From assembly GCA_965226285.1 (NCBI GenBank), contig CBDDCQ010000006.1:434001-498000 (forward strand): a stretch of DNA of 64,000 bases, given 5' to 3'. This document shows, one piece after another, positions 8,729 to 17,919 of the stretch. The notes beneath the pieces are model-generated. The model saw nothing but the letters and a program-made list of their open reading frames with translations. It did not search any database and was not told the DNA's origin. Numbering within the stretch: position 1 is the first letter of the stretch; each line of letters starts with the position of its first letter. A program made the translations under genes and the position numbers. The stretch comes from CBDDCQ01 sp965226285 (GTDB lineage: Bacteria; Bacteroidota; Bacteroidia; Flavobacteriales; Ichthyobacteriaceae).

Positions 8729-11700
8729 ATGAAAAAGATTAGATATTTTTTTGGTTTATTAGCATTCATATTTTCTATAAGCCAACTGACCCAATGTAAT
8801 AAGGAAGATAAGTCTTTGAAAAAGAGCAAAGAGGCATCGATCATCTCCTTTGAATTAGGCACTTATAAAGGCAAGTTAAACGGCACCTCCTTATTGATAG
8901 AGTTACCCTACGCAGCGGATATAAGTTCTTTATCGGCAAAGGTAAAGTTATCGGCAAAGGCAACGATCAAACCCGACCCAAAGACAGTGAAAGATTGGAG
9001 CAATCCAGTATCGTTTACGGTAACGGCAGAAAGTGGAAACACCAATAAATATACAGTAACGGTAAAAATATTACCTCCAGTATTGACCTTTGAAAAACTG
9101 ACCAAAGAATATACAAAAGGTGGGCATTTGAATGCTACAGAAATTCTAAATCATGTAAAAGGTGCAAAGGCTGGCTATACTTTAAAAGAGATTACAAATC
9201 TGAATCCCAATGATATAGTAAGGGTCAATGGAACTGCACCAAATCTAAGGTTAGGATTTAATCGTGTGGGTGTTTTTACGGCTTCGTTGCACTTAAAACA
9301 CAATGCTACCTCAGATTTGGATGTAACGCTCAGTAATGCAGCGTTTGAAATTACAAAGGGGGTTGCTCCATCGGATTTAAACTGGGTAAAACAAAGCAAG
9401 GTTTATCGTTTGGGAGAAGAGATCAGCAATGCAGAATTATTAAACGGTCTTAGCGGAACAAAAACAGGCTATACCATTAAAACAGTAACCATCAATGATG
9501 CAGGAGGCACAGGTGCAAGAGTTTCAGGTATGGGTACTGCAGCTAAGATCGTTGGTTATACTCGGGCGGGTAACTTGACCTTAATACTTGTATTTGAACA
9601 CGATACCAAAGCAGATAAAACCATAACGGATGCAAAATTTGAAATTACCAGTGGAATTGTATCTGTACCTTTAAGTTGGCGTAAACAAAGCAAGGTTTAC
9701 AGTTCCGCAGGAGAGATAAGCAATGCAGAGTTATTGGGCGGTGTGCGAGGTACAAAAGACGGCTATCGTATCAAATCAGTACAGATTACCAGTGATTCAG
9801 GGGGCAGTGGTGCGCTTGTTTCAGGAAGTGGTACTGCAGCTAAGATCGTCAGTTATGGCAAAGCCACTATCTTGACGTTGACACTTGTACTTGAACACGC
9901 TACCAAAGCAGAAAAAACCATAACAGGTGCACAATTTGAAATTACAAAGAAGGTTGCACCTATCAATTTAAGATGGATAAAACAAACGAAGAGGTATCGT
10001 TCTGGTCAGGAGATAAGCAATTTTGAATTGTTATCAGGTCTCGAAGGTTCAAAATTAGGGTATCGTATAAAAACTGTACAGATTACAGATGATTCAGGGG
10101 GTAGTGGAGCAAGGGTTTCAGGGAGTGGTACTGCAGCTAAGATCGTTGGTTATGGCAAGCCTACTATCTTGACGTTAACGCTTGTATTTGAACACGATAC
10201 CAAAGCAGATAAAACCATAACGGGTGCACAATTTGAACTTACCAGTGGAATTGTATCTGTACCTTTAAGTTGGCGTAAACAAAGCAAGGTTTACAGTTCC
10301 GCAGGAGAGATAAGCAATGCAGAGTTATTGGGCGGTGTGCGAGGTACAAAAACAGGCTATCGTGTGAAAACAGTACAGATTACCAATGATTCAGGGGGCA
10401 GTGGTGCGCGTGTTTCAGGGATGGGTACTGCAGCTAAGATCGTCAGTTATGGCAAAGCCACTATCTTGACGTTGACGCTTGTACTTCAGCACGATACGAA
10501 AGCAGAAAAAACGCTCAGTAATGCAACGTTTGAAATTGGAAAGATGCCCGTACCAGCTGATTTAAGTTGGCGTAAACAAAGTAAGGTTTATAGCGATAGA
10601 GGAGAGATAAGCAATGCAGCATTATTAAGCGGTCTTAGCGGTACAAAAACAGGTTATCGAGTGAAAACATTAGCTATCAGTGATGCAAGAGGTACAGGCG
10701 CAAGGGTTTTAGGTAATGGCACTTCAGCTAAGATCGTCAATTATACTAAGGCGGGTACTTTGACTTTATCTATTGTATTTGAAAACGATACCAAGGAGGA
10801 TAAAAACATTACTGGTGCGGAGTTTGAAATTACGAAGGGTTCAGCACCGCTTTTAACTTGGACGAAGCAAACGAAGGCGTTTAGCATTGGTGGCGAAATT
10901 ACCAACGTCAATCTATTAGCAGGCGTTACAGGAAGCGGTAAGAATGGATACACCATTAAAACCGTTACCATTATTAATACAAATGGTACAGGTGCGAGGG
11001 TTTCAGGGAGCGGCAGGTCTGCTAAAATTACGAGTTATAACAAAGTGGGTACGCTTACGCTCACCCTTGTGTTAGTACACGATACTAAAGACGATGTAAC
11101 CCTTAGAAATGCACAGTTTGAAATTACGAAGGCGTCAGCATCGCGTTTAACTTGGACGAAGCAAACGAAGCCGTTTAGCAGTGGCATAGAAATTACGAAT
11201 GTCGAACTATTAGCAGGCGTTACAGGAAGCGGTAAGAATGGATACACCATTAAAACCGTTACCATTATTAATACAAACGGTACAGGTGCGAGGGTTTCAG
11301 GGAGCGGTACTTCAGCTAAAATTACGAGTTATAACAAAGTGGGTACGCTTACCCTTACGATTGTTTTACAACATGATACTAAAGATGATGTAACCATTAC
11401 AGGTGTACAGTTTGAGATTTATAATATTGATATTTTTCATGTGACTTCTCATGGCAAAATATCCGTTAAAGAAGGCATTAACAAAAGGAGTTTAATAAGA
11501 TTAACCATTCCTCGTATGATCGATGGTAAAACCGTAAAAGTTATTTCACATTCTGGATTTAAAGATTGTACGAACCTTATCAGTATTACGATTCCTAATT
11601 CTGTAATCAGTATTGAAAGAGAGGCATTTTATAATTGTAGATCACTTACCAATATTACGATTCCTAATTCCGTAACTAGTATTCGAGATCAGGCATTTTA

Positions 11701-12493
11701 TATTTGTATTTCACTTACCAGTGTTACGATTGGTAATTCTGTAACCAGTATTGGAAGTTCGGCATTTCTAGGTTGTATTTCACTTACCAGTATTACGATT
11801 CCTAATTCCGTAACCAGTATTGGAAGTTCGGTATTTTCTAATTGTAGCAAACTTACCAGTGTTACGATTGGTAATTCCGTAACCAGTATTGGAAGTTCGG
11901 TATTTTCTGCTTGTAGCAAACTTACCAGTGTTACGATTGGTAATTCCGTAACCAGTATTGGAAGTTCGGCATTTTCTGGATGTACTTTACTTACCAGTGT
12001 TACGATTGGTAATTCCGTAACCAGTATTGGAAGTTTGGCATTTAAAGATTGTGCTTCACTTACTAGTATTACGATTGGTAATTCCGTAACCAGTATTGGA
12101 AGTTCGGCATTTCGAGATTGTACTTCACTTACTAGTATTACGATTGGTAATTCCGTAACCAGTATTGGAAGTTCGGCATTTCAAAATTGTATTTCATTTA
12201 CTAGTATTACGATTCCTAATTCCGTAACCAGTATTGCAAGTTATACATTTACGAATTGTAGATCACTTACCAGTATTACGATTCCTAATTCCGTAACCAG
12301 TATTAGAGATAGGGCATTTTTTTCTTGTACTTCACTTACTAGTATTAGGATTCCTAATAAGGTAACTAGTATTGGAACTGAGATATTTTATAGTTGTAGC
12401 AAGCTCACTTCCATAGAGGTACCTACAGCTAAGGTGACTGCTTGGCGATCGAACCTAAAAAATGGTAATACTGCATCAGTGGTGGGGTATTAA
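8729..12493 (+). CDS. Giant modular BspA-like LRR surface lipoprotein (1254 aa)
   Basis: An intact family member. I chose the ATG at 8729, which begins MKKIRYFFG and aligns with paralogue signal peptides; an in-frame TTG at 8711 would add six residues with no family support. Lipobox LTQC, then a DUF5018-like domain, a divergent repeat, and seven canonical repeats. Repeats 2 and 4 (both starting GIVSVPLSWRKQSKVY) are almost identical, as are repeats 6 and 7 in part. A variant linker (FHVTSHGKISVK) precedes thirteen F-x-x-C LRR units, the longest LRR block in the window, and the cap ending ASVVGY. Its upstream region and first domains are closest to the member at 61031. Surface adhesion is inferred from the BspA-type repeats only. 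Confidence 0.9.
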   Translation: MKKIRYFFGLLAFIFSISQLTQCNKEDKSLKKSKEASIISFELGTYKGKLNGTSLLIELPYAADISSLSAKVKLSAKATIKPDPKTVKDWSNPVSFTVTAESGNTNKYTVTVKILPPVLTFEKLTKEYTKGGHLNATEILNHVKGAKAGYTLKEITNLNPNDIVRVNGTAPNLRLGFNRVGVFTASLHLKHNATSDLDVTLSNAAFEITKGVAPSDLNWVKQSKVYRLGEEISNAELLNGLSGTKTGYTIKTVTINDAGGTGARVSGMGTAAKIVGYTRAGNLTLILVFEHDTKADKTITDAKFEITSGIVSVPLSWRKQSKVYSSAGEISNAELLGGVRGTKDGYRIKSVQITSDSGGSGALVSGSGTAAKIVSYGKATILTLTLVLEHATKAEKTITGAQFEITKKVAPINLRWIKQTKRYRSGQEISNFELLSGLEGSKLGYRIKTVQITDDSGGSGARVSGSGTAAKIVGYGKPTILTLTLVFEHDTKADKTITGAQFELTSGIVSVPLSWRKQSKVYSSAGEISNAELLGGVRGTKTGYRVKTVQITNDSGGSGARVSGMGTAAKIVSYGKATILTLTLVLQHDTKAEKTLSNATFEIGKMPVPADLSWRKQSKVYSDRGEISNAALLSGLSGTKTGYRVKTLAISDARGTGARVLGNGTSAKIVNYTKAGTLTLSIVFENDTKEDKNITGAEFEITKGSAPLLTWTKQTKAFSIGGEITNVNLLAGVTGSGKNGYTIKTVTIINTNGTGARVSGSGRSAKITSYNKVGTLTLTLVLVHDTKDDVTLRNAQFEITKASASRLTWTKQTKPFSSGIEITNVELLAGVTGSGKNGYTIKTVTIINTNGTGARVSGSGTSAKITSYNKVGTLTLTIVLQHDTKDDVTITGVQFEIYNIDIFHVTSHGKISVKEGINKRSLIRLTIPRMIDGKTVKVISHSGFKDCTNLISITIPNSVISIEREAFYNCRSLTNITIPNSVTSIRDQAFYICISLTSVTIGNSVTSIGSSAFLGCISLTSITIPNSVTSIGSSVFSNCSKLTSVTIGNSVTSIGSSVFSACSKLTSVTIGNSVTSIGSSAFSGCTLLTSVTIGNSVTSIGSLAFKDCASLTSITIGNSVTSIGSSAFRDCTSLTSITIGNSVTSIGSSAFQNCISFTSITIPNSVTSIASYTFTNCRSLTSITIPNSVTSIRDRAFFSCTSLTSIRIPNKVTSIGTEIFYSCSKLTSIEVPTAKVTAWRSNLKNGNTASVVGY

Positions 12494-12530
12494 GGTAAAT
12501 TAAAGTGATGTTCATCATGGTATCAAAGGC

Positions 12531-12556
12531 AAGTAGGGACAGGTCCCTACTTTTTT
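12531..12556 (+). terminator. Rho-independent terminator of the 8729 lipoprotein gene
   Basis: A perfect stem AAGTAGGGA / TCCCTACTT with loop CAGG and six or more T. Confidence 0.8.
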
Positions 12557-12744
12557 GCGTATTTAATCCCCCTTTTTAAAGGGGTAAAATCCCCTTTGTC
12601 CCCCTTTAAAAAGGGAGAAAAAAGGGGGTGCCTGCAATTTTTTTTGAAATTTTACCAAGATGCCCCCCTACTAAAACAACTTCTCTCTATACTTGTTTTG
12701 AGAAAAAAATTATTTTTTTAGTGTCTTATTAATGTTTTATTTAT

Positions 12745-12752
12745 TAAATTTG
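12745..12752 (+). promoter_or_regulatory. -7 promoter box of the 12855 lipoprotein gene
   Basis: TAAATTTG matches the Bacteroidota TAnnTTTG box about 103 bp before the start codon. No clear -33 TTTG is present. Confidence 0.45.
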
Positions 12753-12854
12753 TATTGTACCTTTAAATTATCAATGGAGCATCATGTAGTTAGTAATCAT
12801 TTAATATCATATAAAATACTTAAAACCAATGGTTTTTGTATCTAAATATTTAGA

Positions 12855-14969
12855 ATGAAAAATTTTATTAGTTTATTATTAATCATATTGTCTCTTACCA
12901 TAATGACTAATTGTAGTAAAGTAGTTAAGGTGGATGTGAAGAGCAAAGAGGCATCAATCATCTCCTTTGAATTAGGCACTTATAAAGGGAAGATAAACGG
13001 CACCTCCTTATTAATAGAGTTACCCTACGGAGCGGATATAAGTTCTTTATCGGCAAAGGTAAAGTTATCGGAAAAGGCAACGATCAAACCCGATCCAAAG
13101 ACAGTGAGAGATTGGAGCACTCCAGTATGGTTTACAGTAACCGCAGAAAATGGAAAAGATAGCAAGAAATATAAGGTAGAGGTAAAGATATTACCTCCGG
13201 TATTGACCTTTAAAAAACTGACAAAAAAATATACAAAAGGCGGACATTTGGATGCTACAGAAATTCTAAATCATGTAAAAGGTGAAAAGGCAAGCTATAC
13301 TTTAAAAGAGATCACAAATCTGAATCCTAATGATATAGTAAAGGTCAGTGGAAGTGCACCAAATCTAAGGTTAGAATTTAATCGTGTGGGCATTTTTACG
13401 GCTTTGTTGCGCTTAAAACATAATACTATATCATATTTGGATGTAACGATAAATAATGCAAATTTTGAAATTACAAAGGGGGATGCTCCTTTGGATTTAA
13501 ACTGGATAAAACAAAGCAAGGTTTATGCTTTGGGGGGAGAGATAAGCAACGTTGAATTATTAGGCGGTGTATCGGGTACAAAGGAGGGCTATCGTGTAAA
13601 ATCGGTACAGATTACGAGTGATTCAGGGGGCAGTGGTGCAAGGGTTTCAGGAAGTGGTAGTGGTGCTGAGATCGTTGGTTATAGCAAAGCCACTATCTTG
13701 ACGTTGACACTTGTACTTGAGCACAATACCAAAGCAGAAAAAACGCTCAGTAATGCACAATTTGAAATTAGGAAGATGCCCGCACCAGTTGATTTGATTT
13801 GGCGTAAACAAAGTAAGGTTTATAGTGCTGGAGGAGAGATAAGCAATGGGGAGTTATTAGCAGGTCTTAGCGGTACAAAAACAGGCTATCGAGTGAAAAC
13901 ATTAACCATCAGTGATGCAAGAGCTACAGGAGCAAGGGTTTCAAGTAGTGGCACTTCAGCTAAGATCGTTGGTTATACCAAGGTGGGTATCTTGACGTTA
14001 TCGATTGTATTTGAACACGATACCAAGGAGGATAAACACATCACTGGTGGGGCGTTTGAAATTACGAAGGCGTCAGCACCGCGTTTAAGTTGGACGAAGC
14101 AAACGAAGACGTTTAGCAGTGGTGGCGAAATTACGAATGCCCATCTATTAGCAGGCGTTACGGGCAGTGGTAAGACAGGCTATACCATTAAAACCGTTAC
14201 GATTAGTAATTATGGAGGCATGACCAGTGCGCGGGTTTTAGGGAGCGGCAGAGCAGCTAAGATTACGAGTTATCTCAAAATTGGTACGCTTACGCTCACC
14301 CTTGTGTTAGCACACGATACTAAAGACGATGTAACGCTTACAGGTGCACAGTTTGAAATTACAAAGGGCGGTGCGGAAAGTTTAACTTGGACCAAGCAAA
14401 CGAAGGCTTACATTAGAGGCGGAGAAATTACCAATGCCGATCTATTAGCAGGCGTTACAGGAATCGGTAAGACAGGTTACACCCTTAAAACCGTTAACAT
14501 TACGAATACAGACGGTACAAGTGCGACTGTTTCAGGGAGCGGCAGGGCAGCTAAAATTACGAGTTATAACAAGGTTGGTACGCTTACGCTCACCCTTATT
14601 TTAGAACACGATACTAAAAAAGATGTGACCCTTACAGGTGCAAAGTTTGAGATTTATAAGATTTTTGATATAACAAGTAGTGGCGTAGTAACACTTAAAT
14701 CAAGTATTGATAGAAGTAGTTTAACAACAGTAATTATTCCTAATACTAATACGATTGATGGTATCACCGTAACCAGTATTGGAAGGTATGCATTTAATAA
14801 TTGTATTTCACTTACCCGTATTACGATTCCTAATTCCGTAACAACTATTGGAAATGAGCCATTTAAAGGTTGTAGTAAGCTCACTACCATACGGGTACCT
14901 AATGCAAAAGTGACTATTTGGCAAGCTAACCTAGAAAAAGGTAATGATGCATCAGTAGTGGGTTATTAA
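12855..14969 (+). CDS. Modular LRR surface lipoprotein, short form (704 aa)
   Basis: An intact family member with a different signal peptide (MKNFISLLLIILSLTIM, lipobox MTNC) from the others. The mature part starts like the rest: DUF5018-like domain, divergent repeat, four canonical repeats (NWIKQ, IWRKQ, LSWTKQ, LTWTKQ), then a linker and only two F-x-x-C LRR units before the cap ending ASVVGY. A short insertion (NTNTIDG) is seen in the linker. The 3' flank lacks the terminator found after the other members, so a recombination breakpoint probably lies near its stop codon. The surface location is inferred from the signal and family. Confidence 0.9.
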   Translation: MKNFISLLLIILSLTIMTNCSKVVKVDVKSKEASIISFELGTYKGKINGTSLLIELPYGADISSLSAKVKLSEKATIKPDPKTVRDWSTPVWFTVTAENGKDSKKYKVEVKILPPVLTFKKLTKKYTKGGHLDATEILNHVKGEKASYTLKEITNLNPNDIVKVSGSAPNLRLEFNRVGIFTALLRLKHNTISYLDVTINNANFEITKGDAPLDLNWIKQSKVYALGGEISNVELLGGVSGTKEGYRVKSVQITSDSGGSGARVSGSGSGAEIVGYSKATILTLTLVLEHNTKAEKTLSNAQFEIRKMPAPVDLIWRKQSKVYSAGGEISNGELLAGLSGTKTGYRVKTLTISDARATGARVSSSGTSAKIVGYTKVGILTLSIVFEHDTKEDKHITGGAFEITKASAPRLSWTKQTKTFSSGGEITNAHLLAGVTGSGKTGYTIKTVTISNYGGMTSARVLGSGRAAKITSYLKIGTLTLTLVLAHDTKDDVTLTGAQFEITKGGAESLTWTKQTKAYIRGGEITNADLLAGVTGIGKTGYTLKTVNITNTDGTSATVSGSGRAAKITSYNKVGTLTLTLILEHDTKKDVTLTGAKFEIYKIFDITSSGVVTLKSSIDRSSLTTVIIPNTNTIDGITVTSIGRYAFNNCISLTRITIPNSVTTIGNEPFKGCSKLTTIRVPNAKVTIWQANLEKGNDASVVGY

Positions 14970-15105
14970 GATCGTTTTTGCATAAAACAGAAAAAATGTT
15001 CATAAGTATAGCAATTTATATGTAGGTTTTTATGTTTTATTTTATATAGAACATACGTTATTGATTTTACAATATATGAGATGGCAACGATCTTAAGTTG
15101 ATTTT

Positions 15106-15138
15106 TTTGGTTTATTGAAAATAATTTTTTTAAATTTG
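15106..15138 (+). promoter_or_regulatory. Consensus promoter in front of a decayed lipoprotein locus
   Basis: TTTG (15106-15109) and TAAATTTG (15131-15138), 21 bp apart, fit the Bacteroidota -33/-7 consensus better than the other family promoters here. The only downstream gene on this strand is a decayed remnant. Confidence 0.6.
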
Positions 15139-15239
15139 CACTGTGTAATTATTAACAATGGATCAACCATTGAAGAGCAAATTATCATAGCACTTGGATT
15201 AGTATATTTTTATGATTAAAAAATGACTTAAACCGTAGG

Positions 15240-15334
15240 TTTTTTGCATCTGAATAAGTAGAATTTAATATTTCTAATTCTTATTCATAATTTTTTATTT
15301 TTAAACTAAATTCTACTTATTCAGATACAAAAAA
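15240..15334. repeat. 28-bp inverted repeat around a 39-bp spacer
   Basis: The left arm 15240-15267 (core GCATCTGAATAAGTAGAATT) and right arm 15307-15334 match as an inverted repeat with one mismatch in 28. The arm is the leader tract that precedes other family genes at about 1831 and 4677, here present in both orientations. It may be a hairpin left by an inverted duplication, or a recombination site. It lies between the promoter at 15106 and the remnant at 15348. Confidence 0.8.
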
Positions 15335-15347
15335 ATTATCATAAAAA

Positions 15348-15642
15348 ATGATGAATAAAAATATGAGATACGCAACAGAGATAAGTTCTTTATCGGCAAA
15401 TGTAAAGCTGTCGTTAGAGGCAACGATCAGCCTTTACCTCAAAGACAGTGAAAGATTGGCGTGCTTTAGGATTGTTTATGGTAACAACAGAAAATGGAAA
15501 TAGCAATACATAATTAGCGTAGAGGTAAAAATATTACCTGCGGTATTGACCTTTGAAAAACTGACGAAAAATATACAAAAGGTGGACGTTTGAATGCTAC
15601 AGAAATTCTATAAGCATGTAAAAGGACAAAAGACAAGCTATT
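15348..15642 (+). pseudogene. Decayed remnant of a lipoprotein N-terminal region
   Basis: After ATGATGAATAAAAAT the sequence resembles the DUF5018-like region of the family (ISSLSA, TVKDW-like, then LTFEKLT and GGRLNATEIL) but the signal peptide is missing. Several small indels and in-frame stops interrupt it: for example TAA in AATACATAATTAGCG, and a 1-base loss near CTGACGAAAAATA. Similarity ends at about 15642, just before the end of trmB on the other strand. It is a non-functional sixth copy of the cluster. Confidence 0.8.
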
Positions 15643-15660
15643 TTCAGATTGTGTGTGAAT

Positions 15661-16332
15661 TTAATAGTTTAATTGGAATTTGATGTAATTAATAGGTTTG
15701 TTTTCTTGCAAAAATATTTTTTCGTAATGTGTTTGTATGGTAGTTATCTCTTTGGGCATATATCTTGCACTGTTATATACATCGTGCTGAGATAATATGA
15801 TTTTATGATTCTGTCCGTGAAGTAAACCCAAAGTATATCCGTGCATAAACTCACTATCACTTTTTAGGTGTACGATGCCTTCTGGGTGAAGTATGCTATG
15901 GTATTTTTTGAGAAAACTCTCAGAAGTGAGTCGATGTTTGGTTCTTCGGTATTTAATTTGAGGGTCAGGAAAAGTAATCCATATTTCAGATATTTCGCCT
16001 TTAGTAAAGCAACGATCTATAAGTTCTATTTGAGTACGCAAAAAGATGACATTTTTAATTCCTTTATCATTACATATTTTAGCACCGCGCCATATTCTAG
16101 CTCCTTTTATATCTATCCCAATATAGTTTTTATTGGGAGATTCCTTTGCTAAGTTTATAATATACTCTCCTGCTCCACAACCTAATTCTAAAGTTATAGG
16201 ATTATTATTCCCAAAATAACTACTCCACTTACCCTGTATATCAAACCCTTCTATGATCTCTGTTCTATTGGGTTCTATCACATTTTGAAATTTGGCGTTT
16301 TGTTTAAATCTTTTTAACTTGTCTTTACCCAT
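15661..16332 (-). CDS. trmB: tRNA (guanine-N7-)-methyltransferase TrmB
   Basis: A SAM-dependent enzyme forming m7G46 in tRNA. The 223-aa protein has the SAM-binding motif LELGCGAGEY (about 48-57), the acidic IGIDIKG strand, and the family motifs FPDPQIKYRRTKHRL and LKSDSEFM. Length is normal for the family. It is transcribed towards the lipoprotein cluster. Its 5' flank (about 16324-16373) recurs at about 19007-19055 in a rearranged copy. Confidence 0.93.
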   Translation of the reverse strand: MGKDKLKRFKQNAKFQNVIEPNRTEIIEGFDIQGKWSSYFGNNNPITLELGCGAGEYIINLAKESPNKNYIGIDIKGARIWRGAKICNDKGIKNVIFLRTQIELIDRCFTKGEISEIWITFPDPQIKYRRTKHRLTSESFLKKYHSILHPEGIVHLKSDSEFMHGYTLGLLHGQNHKIILSQHDVYNSARYMPKEITTIQTHYEKIFLQENKPINYIKFQLNY

Positions 16333-16424
16333 ATTAGATATATAAAAATGAATATAACAAAAGTAATAAATTATTATAGATAGGTTTTTTACAAAATCAT
16401 GTTATTTTATTTGTGGAATATTTG

Positions 16425-16432
16425 TAATTTTG
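16425..16432 (+). promoter_or_regulatory. -7 promoter box of the DUF4197 gene
   Basis: TAATTTTG lies 35 bp before the ATG at 16468. It would place transcription start downstream of the in-frame ATG at 16399, supporting the shorter start. Confidence 0.5.
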
Positions 16433-16467
16433 TACAATTAGAATTTAATAATTTAAAATATATCCTT

Positions 16468-17184
16468 ATGAAAAGTTTAATTTTACTTATGGTAATGTGT
16501 TGTTCTTTAACCTATGGTCAATTTGGGGATTTACTTAATAAAGCTAAGAAGAATCTTAAGAGCCTTACTGAAGATAAGAATCTCTCACAAGATGAGATTA
16601 TAAAAGGGCTAAAGGAGGCACTGAGTATTGGGGTCAAAAAGGGTGTGCAACTTTGTGGAGTGCAGAATGGTTTTTATGGCAATCACAAAATAAAAATACC
16701 TTTTCCTCCAGAGGCAAAGAAAGTAGAGCGTAAAGTAAGATCTCTAGGTATGGATAAGCAAGTGGATGAGTTTATCGTTACGTTAAACAGGGGAGCTGAG
16801 AAAGCAGTAAATAAAGCGACGAGTATCTTTATAAATGCCATTAAAAATATGAATATACAAGATGCTAAAAAAATATTAGAAGGACGGGATAATGCTGCAA
16901 CTATATTTTTGAAAAAAACTACGAGTAATCATTTAAAAAAAGAATTCAAACCTATCATTGATAAAGTACTAAAACAAGTAGAGGTAACCAAATATTGGAC
17001 ACCTATAATGACTACTTACAACAGTATTCCGTTTGTATCTAAGGTAGAGGTAGATTTAGTAAAATATGCCAATGAAAGAGCCATAGAGGGATTATTTGTA
17101 CTTATAGCGGAGCAAGAGAAAAAAATAAGACGTAATCCTGCTGAAAGGATTACAGAAATCTTAAAAAAAGTGTTTGGTAAATAA
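16468..17184 (+). CDS. DUF4197 family secreted protein
   Basis: The protein matches the Bacteroidota/proteobacterial DUF4197 family: QFGDLLNKAKK, LSQDEIIKGLKEAL, KIKIPFPPEAKKVE, LGMDKQVDEF, NAIKNM and the ending ILKKVFGK. Function is unknown. I chose ATG 16468 because it gives a clear signal peptide (MKSLILLMVMCCSLTYGQ) and follows a promoter box; the in-frame ATG at 16399 adds 23 residues with no such sense. The small membrane-protein gene starts on the very next base after the stop, so the two are probably cotranscribed. Confidence 0.85.
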   Translation: MKSLILLMVMCCSLTYGQFGDLLNKAKKNLKSLTEDKNLSQDEIIKGLKEALSIGVKKGVQLCGVQNGFYGNHKIKIPFPPEAKKVERKVRSLGMDKQVDEFIVTLNRGAEKAVNKATSIFINAIKNMNIQDAKKILEGRDNAATIFLKKTTSNHLKKEFKPIIDKVLKQVEVTKYWTPIMTTYNSIPFVSKVEVDLVKYANERAIEGLFVLIAEQEKKIRRNPAERITEILKKVFGK

Positions 17185-17502
17185 ATGCTTAGTAATATAG
17201 GTAAGAGATTTTACTTACTGTGGGGAAGTTTATCTTTGGTTTTTCCTTTGATGATTTTAGGGCTATGGTTATACGTTACGTTCAATACTACTTATACTGA
17301 TGAGATACAAAAGAGATTTATAGCCCTATTTCCATTCTTGTTCAAATACTACGCTTTTATAGGATACGTTTGTTTGTTTTTAACTACTATCGCATTTTTC
17401 TTTTTTATTAGGTTAACACGATGTGCAAAAATGAAGTTTCCATTGTTTTTAGTTGTATTTTTTGTATTTCTTTTGATGGTATTTTATATATTAGTCTTTT
17501 AA
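17185..17502 (+). CDS. Small hydrophobic membrane protein, unknown
   Basis: A 105-aa protein with three predicted transmembrane segments (about 10-32, 52-75 and 86-104). The start codon touches the stop of the DUF4197 gene, suggesting translational coupling. I do not recognise the family. The end of this gene and its 3' flank (from about 17475) are part of a segment repeated at about 19062. Confidence 0.6.
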   Translation: MLSNIGKRFYLLWGSLSLVFPLMILGLWLYVTFNTTYTDEIQKRFIALFPFLFKYYAFIGYVCLFLTTIAFFFFIRLTRCAKMKFPLFLVVFFVFLLMVFYILVF

Positions 17503-17556
17503 AAATAAAAATGTTATCTTAGCAGCCAGTTAAAAATTTAAAATGTTATTTGATGT

Positions 17557-17913
17557 ATGGGAGTGTCGGTGCCAGATAAAAAGTATGATTTATCTCAATT
17601 GGAGACTATGTCTAATGGCGATCTTGGATTTGTTAAAAATATAGCGACTGTATTTATTTCGGATGCTAAGGAACAGTTAAAACTTTTAAAAGAAGCTTTA
17701 GCGAAAGAGGATTATGAACAATTATATCAAGTTGCTCATAAAATTAAACCTTCATTAATTTTATTTGGAATAGGTACTGTTACCAAAGAGATACAGGAGG
17801 CTGAAAAGTTAGCTCAGCAAAAAGTGAATATAAATATTTTAAATGAATTACTAAGTCACGTAATTAGAGAGGTAAAAGAAGTTGTAGAACAATTGGAATT
17901 TGAGTTTAAATAG
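17557..17913 (+). CDS. Hpt (histidine phosphotransfer) domain protein, copy A
   Basis: A 118-aa single-domain histidine phosphotransfer protein that shuttles phosphate between a hybrid kinase and a receiver. The phosphorylatable His is H61 in AHKIKPS. The protein is nearly all helical. It differs from copy B (19145) at two residues only (S4/L4, and A/V in the EAEK/EVEK segment). Its partner receiver gene immediately downstream is broken in this copy, so it may be redundant or feed the receiver at 19508. Confidence 0.85.
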   Translation: MGVSVPDKKYDLSQLETMSNGDLGFVKNIATVFISDAKEQLKLLKEALAKEDYEQLYQVAHKIKPSLILFGIGTVTKEIQEAEKLAQQKVNINILNELLSHVIREVKEVVEQLEFEFK

Positions 17914-17919
17914 AGTAAT

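Larger units (their letters stand above)
12494..12854 (+). other. Intergenic repeat block between lipoprotein genes
   Basis: There is no gene here. It holds the terminator at 12531-12556, two CCCCTTT/AAAGGGG-type inverted runs (about 12567-12628), the shared AATTTTTTTTGAAATTTTACC tract, a -7 box at 12745-12752 and a leader containing TTTTTGTATCTAAATATTTAG just before the next start. Confidence 0.65.

Noticed and set aside
11560..12390. Second array of 69-bp repeats and minus-strand frames across it
   Set aside because: Coding LRR units of the 1254-aa lipoprotein; the minus-strand frames are low-complexity shadows of the repeat.
15868..16152. 94-aa plus-strand frame opposite trmB
   Set aside because: Fully inside trmB, whose protein is clearly recognisable on the minus strand.
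16399..16467. Upstream ATG for the DUF4197 protein
   Set aside because: It would precede the promoter box at 16425 and hide the signal peptide that starts at 16468.
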